A stretch of 19,393 bases of DNA from Candidatus Saccharimonadales bacterium (GTDB taxonomy: Bacteria; Patescibacteriota; Saccharimonadia; UBA4664; SCTI01). Position 1 is the first letter of the stretch; every line of letters begins with the position of its first letter. The translations under genes were made by a program, and so were the position numbers. The stretch spans positions 1-19,393 of the forward strand of contig JASLFZ010000065.1 of the NCBI GenBank assembly GCA_030150485.1. The letters are read 5' to 3'. Below the pieces are notes generated by a model. It ran no database searches. It was given only the letters and a program-made list of their open reading frames with translations, and was not told where the DNA came from. Of this stretch, positions 14,493-19,393 are shown in pieces.

Positions 14493-15248
14493 CTAGACGA
14501 TCTCGATAACCTTAGCGCGGCCATCGGTATAGTAGGGGTCCCGGTGAGGGTCGTGCTTGGGATCGTGGTTGGTTATGGCGGTGTTCATTTGGTGCTCACC
14601 GGCGAGCAGGTTGTTTTGATCGATCAGTTCGGCCGCAATAAAATCGCGCTCGGAGTCGAGGTCGGGATCCTTGTGATGAAAGATAAAGGGCGGCCGCAGA
14701 CCTATCCGAAAGCCTTGCTCGTAGGTGGCGGCGGCTACCCAAATGCGATTGTTGTCGGGCAGGGTGTGGCGCGTTCGCCAAATTCGAATGTGATGCCGGT
14801 TGCCGTAGCCACGGTTGAGCACCTTTTGAAAAGAAAGGTCTTGCAGACCAACGTTAATATAGAGGGGCGAAAATGGTCCGCGGGAATAAGTACGATTGAG
14901 TAGGCCCGGAATAAAGCTAATCGGTAGCAGCCACGGCGAGTGAGGGTGGGCGCCCTGCCAGCGGGCTTTCTCAAAGGCCCGGCGCAGACCGGCCTCGGTG
15001 CCAATGAAAATCAAGTTAATCGGATCCATCTTACGGCCGGAAATGGTATTGCAGTAGCGCGGGAGCTGGTCGATGATTTCCTGGCTGATTTCCAGGTGGC
15101 TGGTTTTGCGGAAGTCGCGGGGCTTGTAGAATTTTTCCAGCGTGGTCATGTGCAAAATGTAAGAAACAACGCGTAATGAAAAAACGCCACCGACAAATAT
15201 CAGCAGCCGAACGAGCCAGTTATGACGCAAGCGCTCCATCGAACCCAT
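14493..15248 (-). CDS. LssY_C-domain protein with one membrane anchor
   Basis: A 251-residue protein with one N-terminal membrane helix (about residues 11-30) and an LssY C-terminal-type domain after it. Recognised features of that domain are DPINLIFIGTEAGLRRAFEKA followed by a GAHPHSPW region, RHHIRIWRTRHTLPDNNRIW, and VAAATYEQGFRIG. In Legionella LssY a similar domain is fused to a PAP2 phosphatase; here it stands alone on an anchor and its biochemical role is unknown. The C-terminal 25 residues are His/Asp-rich (NHDPKHDPHRDPYY) and could bind metal. The ATG at 15248 is preferred; ATG at 15239 is also possible because CATAAT lies 7 nt before it. A longer TTG-started reading would run into the divergent oxidase gene and is unlikely. 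Confidence 0.8.
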   Translation of the reverse strand: MGSMERLRHNWLVRLLIFVGGVFSLRVVSYILHMTTLEKFYKPRDFRKTSHLEISQEIIDQLPRYCNTISGRKMDPINLIFIGTEAGLRRAFEKARWQGAHPHSPWLLPISFIPGLLNRTYSRGPFSPLYINVGLQDLSFQKVLNRGYGNRHHIRIWRTRHTLPDNNRIWVAAATYEQGFRIGLRPPFIFHHKDPDLDSERDFIAAELIDQNNLLAGEHQMNTAITNHDPKHDPHRDPYYTDGRAKVIEIV

Positions 15249-15299
15249 TATGAACGAAATAGCAGGGGGCGTCGAGTAGCGGCCACTCTGTAACTCTGG

Positions 15300-15305
15300 T
15301 ATGCT
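15300..15305 (+). promoter_or_regulatory. Extended -10 element of the FAD-oxidase gene
   Basis: TGG precedes TATGCT at 15300-15305, 27 nt before the ATG at 15333. The predicted leader of about 20 nt is A-rich and has no Shine-Dalgarno. Confidence 0.4.
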
Positions 15306-15332
15306 AGGGCTAGACAAGACGAAAAACAAATC

Positions 15333-16922
15333 ATGAAACCTGCTCAAATCAAAGAGTTACAAAATCAGCTCAGCGGCATAGCTAGCGATAGCGCTGATGT
15401 ACGCGAGCACTTTGCTCGTGATGGCGGCATTTTGCACCTATCGCCGCGAGCGGTCATCTACCCCGCCACCGTCGCTGACGTCCGAACGGTGGTTGCGTAT
15501 GCGGCGGCCCAGGCCACCAAAGCCGGAAAACCTATAGGCTTAACCGCTCGTGGGTTGGGCGGCGGAACCGGCGGGGGCGCTTTGAGCGAGGATGTGGTTG
15601 TGGCGTTTCCGGCGCACTTCAACCAAGTAATACGCCTTTCTAAGAATTCAGTTACCGTGCAGCCAGGCATAACGATCGGTGCGTTGCAGCAGGTGCTACG
15701 GAGCCATGGTCGGCGCATTGACGGCATGCGCTCAAGCGAGTCTTGCACGGTGGGTGGGGTGATTGCTGGTGGCGCGCTCGGTGCGGCGGTAAAAGGGCTG
15801 CGGGTCGTCCTAAACAATGGCTCGGAAATCGAAACCAAGGCGATCGGCAAGCGCGAGCTCAGCCGTAAGCGAGGCTTGATGACGCGCGAGGGCGACGTGT
15901 ATCGCGGCCTTGATGGTCTGCTGAAGGATCACCAAGCTATGCTGGCGGAGGCCAAGGGACCGCAGTATGATACGGCCGGTTACCGTTTGCGCGCTGTTAC
16001 GGAAGGCGGATCCTTTGATCTGAGCCAGCTGATGGTCGGGTCCGAGGGGACGCTTGGGCTTATTACTGAGGCCACGCTTCAAACCGTGCCGCTAACCGAC
16101 CGCACAACCTTGGTGGTGGGCTGTTTTGATGACCTTGAGAAGGCGGCGGAGGCACTTATAAAGCTCGAATCGCTCCGGCCGGCACAGCTCGAGCTGGCGA
16201 GCGGTAGCCTAGTCGAATATCTGCGTCAGAATGAACCTCATCGGCTAGAAGCGTTGGCGCCATCTCCCTCAACACAGCTGGTGGTGTGGGCCGAGTTCGA
16301 TACCGCCTCGCACCTACGTCAGAACCTGCTCGGGCGGCGGGCGGAGCGCATCATGCGTAAACATGCTGCTAGCCACACCTCAACTAGTGATACAACCGAG
16401 CAGAATCAGCTGTGGGCGCCTCGGCGGGCAGCGAGCGCAGCGCTGTGGACGCATAGTGGCACTAAACCGTTGCCGGTTGCTGAGGGCATTAGTGTACCAC
16501 CCCATCAGCTAGTCGAGTTTTTGGCCGCCCTCGATAAGACACTTATCAAACATAAAACCGAGGCTTTTCTGTGGGGCTCGTTCGGTGAAAGTGGGCTCCA
16601 CGTTCAGGCATTGCTCGATACCAGCAAGCCAAAGGGCCGCAAGACCGCTATCACGCTGATGGACGACATATATGGCTTAATTATGAAACACGAGGGCACC
16701 ATTGCAGCAAGCGGCGGCCTGGGGCGTCTAAAAGCGCCCTACCTGGAAAAACAGATTGGGCGCGAGATGCTCCAGCTCCATAAAGAGGTCAAGCAGATCT
16801 GCGACCCCCAGGGCATTTTTAACCCCGGCGTTAAGCTTGATACCGCCAAAAAAGAGCTGAAGGCGTGGATCCAGCACGCATATGGGCGGCCGCATCAGTA
16901 TGATTATCTGCCCCAGCTATAG
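15333..16922 (+). CDS. FAD-linked oxidase, GlcD / D-lactate dehydrogenase-like
   Basis: A 529-residue flavoprotein of the VAO/GlcD superfamily, which oxidises 2-hydroxy acids such as D-lactate or glycolate. The N-terminal FAD-binding domain (about 20-250) shows RAVIYPATVADVRTVVAYA, the GLGGGTGGGAL loop, VTVQPGITIGALQQVL, SSESCTVGGVIAGGALG and MVGSEGTLGLITEATL. The C-terminal domain (about 260-515) ends in the family's CDPQGIFNPGVK. The metal-site motifs are altered: GHxGDGNxH appears as GSFGESGLH and the GEHGxGR segment as ASGGLGR, so most usual metal-binding His/Glu residues are missing. It might use another substrate or no metal. No signal peptide or cysteine-rich iron-sulfur domain is present. 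It stands alone, divergent from the LssY_C gene and followed by tRNA-Leu. Confidence 0.88.
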   Translation: MKPAQIKELQNQLSGIASDSADVREHFARDGGILHLSPRAVIYPATVADVRTVVAYAAAQATKAGKPIGLTARGLGGGTGGGALSEDVVVAFPAHFNQVIRLSKNSVTVQPGITIGALQQVLRSHGRRIDGMRSSESCTVGGVIAGGALGAAVKGLRVVLNNGSEIETKAIGKRELSRKRGLMTREGDVYRGLDGLLKDHQAMLAEAKGPQYDTAGYRLRAVTEGGSFDLSQLMVGSEGTLGLITEATLQTVPLTDRTTLVVGCFDDLEKAAEALIKLESLRPAQLELASGSLVEYLRQNEPHRLEALAPSPSTQLVVWAEFDTASHLRQNLLGRRAERIMRKHAASHTSTSDTTEQNQLWAPRRAASAALWTHSGTKPLPVAEGISVPPHQLVEFLAALDKTLIKHKTEAFLWGSFGESGLHVQALLDTSKPKGRKTAITLMDDIYGLIMKHEGTIAASGGLGRLKAPYLEKQIGREMLQLHKEVKQICDPQGIFNPGVKLDTAKKELKAWIQHAYGRPHQYDYLPQL

Positions 16923-16961
16923 CACCGGTATGACTCATGTGCGCAGCCGCCCCATTCGTGC

Positions 16962-16967
16962 TACAAT
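16962..16967 (+). promoter_or_regulatory. Extended -10 element of tRNA-Leu(GAG)
   Basis: TGC precedes TACAAT at 16962-16967. Transcription would start near 16974, giving a 5' leader of about 26 nt before the tRNA. Confidence 0.5.
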
Positions 16968-16999
16968 TTGACGGTTTCGAAGGTGTGCGAAAGCAGTTT

Positions 17000-17086
17000 G
17001 CGGACGTGGCGGAATGGTAGACGCGCCAGCTTGAGGGGCTGGTGACCGCTTTGGTCGTGGAGGTTCGAGTCCTCTCGTCCGCACCA
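17000..17086 (+). tRNA. tRNA-Leu (anticodon GAG)
   Basis: The acceptor arm is perfect (gcggacg with cgtccgc) and CCA is encoded. The anticodon stem ccagc/gctgg closes a loop with GAG at 34-36, reading CUC and CUU. A long variable arm (gaccgctttggtc) marks class II. The T-arm is regular (gaggTTCGAGtcctc). A T-rich run (17090-17100) follows directly and probably ends transcription. Confidence 0.96.
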
Positions 17087-17151
17087 GCATTTATTTTTTC
17101 GAAAAGCTATTATGCTTATGTTAAGCTGTAACATATAAATAGGATAGTTTG

Positions 17152-17991
17152 ATGCAGCCAAGTACACTGGAGGCGCAGTCGCCTACATCTGAGTTACCAG
17201 AGGCAGGTTTAAATCAACAGTCGACAGCTCCGATAGTTGTCAAAGATATGACACCCGAAGAGCAGGCGTCAATAATGAAGTTTTCAAAAGTGCTCGCCGG
17301 CTCATTTCTCGGACCTGCCCTTTTACTGGGCGCATTCGCCCTGGATAGAGCCTTGTATACTCAGCACCCAGGGCTATCGAGTGCGAATATCGTTGTTTTG
17401 GGCGTCCTGGGAGGCTTAGTGTTGGGGTACGGTCTGAACGCAGCTTTGTTTCTAAGAGATTTTGCAGTAAGCAGGAAGCATTCAGGCGATGCCTGGCGGG
17501 GAGTTGGTCTTAGTACAACTCTCAGCCCCGACCTTCTTATATTACGTAATGATAGTTTTCAAATAAAGCACCTATCAGTGACAGGTAAGGAGACAGAGGG
17601 CTTTACCGCTGACCGTAGTCACATCCAGTCGGTTGTGCTTAGCGGACGTGTATGGGTGGGGATACACCATTACTGGCTGCTGAGGGTTAATATTTTTGCA
17701 GGTCCGACAATAGATCCTTCTAAAATAGCGCAGAACGACTATTTTATTCGTGACCCTATGGGGTTGCGCTTAGCATGCGCTGATCCCGAGCACCCCGCTC
17801 CACGCTTTCGCAGGCATTTAATCTTGTTTGGGCTGCTTTTTATTGCAGGCTGCTTTGGGATTTTGCTGCTTGAATCCAATTTGGAGCCAATCACAGGATT
17901 CATATCATGGGGCGTGTGGTTTTTTGTAGTAGTCGGCTTATCTGCTTGGCGGAGATATCGCTACACAACGAGATACCCCAAGCCCAGCTAA
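17152..17991 (+). CDS. Unrecognised membrane protein (279 aa), lower GC
   Basis: A 279-residue protein without a recognised family. Residues 1-45 are polar and Ser/Thr/Glu-rich. Two hydrophobic segments follow at about 49-66 and 79-102, then a soluble stretch of about 110 residues that may be a beta-rich domain (LSTTLSPDLLILRNDSFQIK, SVVLSGRVWVGIHHYWLLRV). Two more helices are at about 223-242 and 250-266, before a basic tail. The layout is of paired helices flanking a cytosolic or external domain. AGGA lies 7 nt before the ATG. By my count of sample lines the GC is about 40-50%, below the roughly 60% of the oxidase gene upstream. Together with its place just after a tRNA, this hints at recent arrival, but no att repeat or integrase is visible. 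Confidence 0.78.
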   Translation: MQPSTLEAQSPTSELPEAGLNQQSTAPIVVKDMTPEEQASIMKFSKVLAGSFLGPALLLGAFALDRALYTQHPGLSSANIVVLGVLGGLVLGYGLNAALFLRDFAVSRKHSGDAWRGVGLSTTLSPDLLILRNDSFQIKHLSVTGKETEGFTADRSHIQSVVLSGRVWVGIHHYWLLRVNIFAGPTIDPSKIAQNDYFIRDPMGLRLACADPEHPAPRFRRHLILFGLLFIAGCFGILLLESNLEPITGFISWGVWFFVVVGLSAWRRYRYTTRYPKPS

Positions 17992-18037
17992 CCTACAAAC
18001 CTTGCCTTTACATGCCCTCATTAAAGCTCATATGAAT

Positions 18038-18043
18038 AGGAGG
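18038..18043 (+). promoter_or_regulatory. Strong Shine-Dalgarno of the acetyltransferase gene
   Basis: AGGAGG at 18038-18043 sits 4 nt before the ATG at 18048. It selects that ATG over the out-of-frame ATG at 18052. The spacing is short but the match to the 16S tail is full. Confidence 0.6.
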
Positions 18044-18047
18044 GTGG

Positions 18048-18590
18048 ATGGATGACAAATATTTGATCAGAACTAGGTCGCCGGAGTTTCGCGCGTTCCA
18101 CGATCGGGTCAAGGTAGCCACGCGGCTTTCAGCCAAGCTTAGCGCGTACCGCTACGACGAAACGGAGTCGGTCCGAAAAGCCTTCGAGGAGCTAATCGGT
18201 AAGCCGGTTGGGGACCTTTTTTACCTCATCCCTCCCTTTTACGCGGATTACGGACTAAGTATTACCGTCGGCCGGGCCGTCCATATTGGTTACGATTGCA
18301 TATTTACCGGTCACGGCGCCATTGATATCGCCGATCAGGTTATGATCGCGCCCAAGGTTAGTCTGGTTACGGCCAGCCACCCCGTCGAACCAGATAAGCG
18401 GCGAGAGTATATCACCGCGGCGCCGATCACGATTAGCGAGAATGTGTGGATTTGCACCGGCGCCACGATCTTGCCAGGTGTGAGTATTGGAGCGGGAGCG
18501 GTCGTTGCGGCAGGGGCGGTCGTAACCCATGACGTCCCTCCGGCAACACTTGTGGCGGGGGTGCCGGCGAAGGTAATTAGGCAATTGTAG
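18048..18590 (+). CDS. Sugar O-acetyltransferase of the Maa/NodL/LacA type (hexapeptide repeat)
   Basis: A 180-residue acetyl-CoA-dependent O-acetyltransferase with a left-handed beta-helix. The N-terminal helical part (1-70) matches the maltose/galactoside acetyltransferase cap, including a PPFYADYGLSITVG segment entering the repeats. Hexapeptide repeats run from about 80 to 170: IGYDCIFTG, IDIADQVMIAPKVSLV, ITISENVWICTGATILPGVS and IGAGAVVAAGAVVTHDVPPATLVAGVPAKVI. The catalytic His lies in TASHPVEPDKR at about residue 109, as in LacA and NodL. The length is normal. It follows the unrecognised membrane protein by 56 nt on the same strand and could be in the same unit. The acceptor sugar cannot be told; a cell-envelope sugar is one guess. 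Directly downstream lies the promoter of the structured RNA. Confidence 0.92.
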   Translation: MDDKYLIRTRSPEFRAFHDRVKVATRLSAKLSAYRYDETESVRKAFEELIGKPVGDLFYLIPPFYADYGLSITVGRAVHIGYDCIFTGHGAIDIADQVMIAPKVSLVTASHPVEPDKRREYITAAPITISENVWICTGATILPGVSIGAGAVVAAGAVVTHDVPPATLVAGVPAKVIRQL

Positions 18591-18595
18591 CTTAT

Positions 18596-18624
18596 TTGAC
18601 ACTTCCCCTTGGGCTGTCTAGAAT
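18596..18624 (+). promoter_or_regulatory. Consensus promoter of the structured RNA
   Basis: A perfect TTGACA (18596-18601) is followed after 17 nt by TAGAAT (18619-18624), the best sigma-70-type promoter in the window. It begins 5 nt after the acetyltransferase stop. Transcription should start near 18631. No open reading frame with a ribosome site follows. Confidence 0.8.
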
Positions 18625-18630
18625 TGGGCT

Positions 18631-19081
18631 GGCTTAGCACATCTTGACACCTTGTGCTCTCGATCGGGTCGAACCGGCAGCCGCGCGCGGTGATCCGGGG
18701 GGATCGCATAGCGGGCTGCCGTATCCTCGAGAGCAGAAGCAGCGCTAAGTTCTCAAGCGCTGAGACGGGGACTCTCGGCCAGTGCGGGGGCATTGGTCGA
18801 GAGTCCAGCTTTACAGCTTCTAAAGACGCGGAGCTCCATCTCTGAGCGCAACCAGTACGGCGAACCTTACTGGCCGCTGCGCAGCGTCTTGAGTAAACAG
18901 GTACCGAAGGGAGTAGCGGTTTGTACAAAGGGGACACCCGTCCGTCTCCGCGACCGCTCCATGGGGGGCGGCTCACGTGCAAGCTAGGCTTCCTGTGCCC
19001 GGGAAGTTACCGCGGGCATTAACGGCGCCCATCCCCGGGCCACCACGTTGACGAGCCGTGGTGGCCCGGGGGCTTAATTTT
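18631..19081 (+). ncRNA. Candidate structured non-coding RNA, about 440-450 nt, unknown class
   Basis: The stretch lacks a credible gene but is bounded by a consensus promoter and a 15-bp terminator-like hairpin. Nested and adjacent stems are visible: a perfect 9-bp stem 18655-18663/18727-18735 enclosing an 8-bp stem 18675-18682/18714-18721 and a hairpin 18690-18707; a 7-bp hairpin 18740-18746/18756-18762; a 16-bp hairpin 18769-18806 (9 perfect pairs plus 7 with two G-U); a 7-bp stem 18823-18829/18884-18890 enclosing hairpin 18852-18873; stems 18910-18919/18954-18960 and 18930-18935/18944-18949; and a closing stem 18961-18965/19028-19032. Two hairpin ends share the sequence CGGGGG. I found none of the conserved cores of RNase P RNA, tmRNA, SRP RNA or group II domain V. 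Small reading frames across it have no ribosome sites and end inside stems. A divergent member of a known class remains possible. Confidence 0.7.
19033..19081 (+). terminator. Intrinsic terminator of the structured RNA
   Basis: A perfect 15-bp GC-rich hairpin (arms 19033-19047 and 19057-19071, 9-nt loop) is followed by gcttaatttt, a moderate U-rich tail. The reverse strand has no U-tract after the stem, so it acts on the plus strand. Confidence 0.75.
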
Positions 19082-19092
19082 AAGGCTTCCGG

Positions 19093-19121
19093 TTGCCTGC
19101 TATAGGAAATCACGCTATCAT
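19093..19121 (+). promoter_or_regulatory. Promoter of tRNA-Val
   Basis: TTGCCT (19093-19098) and TATCAT (19116-19121) are 17 nt apart. The start would be near 19128, only a few nt before the tRNA, so the tRNA is transcribed apart from the preceding RNA. Confidence 0.6.
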
Positions 19122-19131
19122 AGGTCGGTTT

Positions 19132-19208
19132 GGGCGATTAGCTCAGTTGGCTAGAGCACCTCGTTTACACCGAGGGGGTCGGGGGTTCGAGCCCCTCAGC
19201 GCCCACCA
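19132..19208 (+). tRNA. tRNA-Val (anticodon TAC)
   Basis: A regular 77-nt tRNA with encoded CCA. The anticodon stem cctcg/cgagg closes a loop with TAC at 34-36, which reads valine GUA and GUG. The D-arm (gctcagttggctagagc) and the T-arm (gggggTTCGAGcccct) are normal. The acceptor stem has one A-G mismatch at the sixth pair (gggcgat against agcgccc), which is unusual but tolerable. Confidence 0.95.
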
Positions 19209-19220
19209 CAAAGAAAATTA

Positions 19221-19245
19221 AACTTCCCTAACGGGAAGTTTTTCT
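19221..19245 (+). terminator. Intrinsic terminator of tRNA-Val
   Basis: An 8-bp hairpin (AACTTCCC / GGGAAGTT, loop TAAC) is followed by TTTCT, starting 13 nt after the CCA end. This is a typical rho-independent terminator. Confidence 0.85.
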
Positions 19246-19393
19246 ATTTCACAGACTTTACGCCCTCTATGGTGTCGTGAATACGCGGCGCTCACCAACA
19301 GACCAGTATCGTACTGAGTTGTATCGGTCGAGTGGCGTATTGAGAACAGTAGAGATTGCGTCAGCGTGAACGTGGCGAGAGTGCACATATGGC
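19246..19393. other. End of window, no gene identified
   Basis: No convincing reading frame or known RNA is seen in these 148 nt. There are inverted repeats: AATACGC (19280-19286) with GCGTATT (19335-19341), enclosing GACC/GGTC (19301-19304/19326-19329) and CAGTA-TCG-TACTG (19304-19316). They could belong to a leader or RNA that continues beyond the window. Confidence 0.3.

Noticed and set aside
15249..15347. TTG-started extension of the LssY_C-domain protein
   Set aside because: It would cross the intergenic promoter region and the start of the divergent oxidase gene.
17060..17086. tRNA-Leu(GAG) 3' end as an integration (att) site
   Set aside because: No direct repeat of the tRNA end and no integrase were seen in the window.
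16961..17167. A 68-codon minus-strand reading frame containing REDSNLHDQSG
   Set aside because: It is the antisense translation of tRNA-Leu(GAG), a known false gene in many annotations.
18644..18649. A second TTGACA as the -35 of the RNA promoter
   Set aside because: No -10-like hexamer lies 16-18 nt downstream, while the TTGACA at 18596 has a good TAGAAT at 17 nt.
18335..18982. A 215-codon minus-strand reading frame across the acetyltransferase and the structured RNA
   Set aside because: It runs opposite a well-supported acetyltransferase gene, lacks a ribosome site and has no recognisable domain; high GC produces such shadows.
18654..18987. Two short plus-strand reading frames (63 and 64 codons) inside the structured RNA
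   Set aside because: They have no Shine-Dalgarno and no plausible protein character, and they span perfect RNA stems; I read the region as non-coding.
18631..19081. Identity as RNase P RNA, tmRNA or SRP RNA
   Set aside because: I looked for the GAGGAAAGUCC and ACAGAAA cores of RNase P, a tRNA-like end with CCA and tag frame for tmRNA, and the GGAAGGAAGCAGC-type SRP apical loop, and saw none. By-eye search cannot exclude a divergent form.

Overview
The window is about 55-60% GC by eye, densely packed and bacterial. TGA is used as an ordinary stop at the ends of the histidine kinase and membrane-protein genes. Gene content and style point to a Candidate Phyla Radiation bacterium, most likely Saccharibacteria (TM7)-like: a SecG gene overlapping a membrane-anchored family-5 solute-binding protein, a YvlD-like membrane protein, an LssY_C-domain protein, many short overlapping genes and divergent FolD/PurH. 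This placement rests on gene content alone (about 55% sure). No mobile element, IS or CRISPR array was seen.

Layout. 1-629: 3' end of uvrC. 665-4394: a signalling operon made of a soluble double-PAS histidine kinase, an eight-helix membrane protein, a 77-residue helical protein and two stand-alone receivers, joined by 4-nt overlaps or short gaps. 4434-6767: YvlD-like protein, SecG and an anchored oligopeptide-type binding protein, all overlapping. 6848-7279 (-): a LuxR-type HTH regulator with a palindrome inside its promoter. 7449-7534: tRNA-Leu(CAG). 7539-8980 (-): a YihY/BrkB membrane protein and a small membrane protein. 9090-11439: DNA topoisomerase IB and an unrecognised 424-residue protein. 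11436-14492: folD (-) diverging from purH-nadD (+), coupling 10-formyl-tetrahydrofolate supply to purine synthesis, with NAD synthesis attached. 14493-15248 (-): an LssY_C-domain membrane protein. 15333-16922: a GlcD-like FAD oxidase. 17000-17086: tRNA-Leu(GAG). 17152-18590: a lower-GC membrane protein and a hexapeptide-repeat acetyltransferase. 18596-19081: a stretch without a credible gene that has a consensus promoter, nested perfect stems and a 15-bp terminator hairpin, read here as a structured non-coding RNA of about 440 nt. 19132-19208: tRNA-Val(TAC) with its own promoter and terminator. 19246-19393: nothing firm, only small inverted repeats.

Two themes run through the window. First, genes that begin transcription units often carry a -10 element (commonly TGn plus TAnnnT) only 6-9 nt before the ATG and no Shine-Dalgarno, which suggests leaderless mRNAs, while several internal operon genes have strong Shine-Dalgarno sequences. 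Second, some enzymes keep the family fold but have changed key residues (PurH cyclohydrolase site, FolD nucleotide loop, metal site of the FAD oxidase). The best candidate for something undescribed is the structured RNA at 18631-19081. Next is the kinase / membrane protein / helical protein / twin receiver operon.
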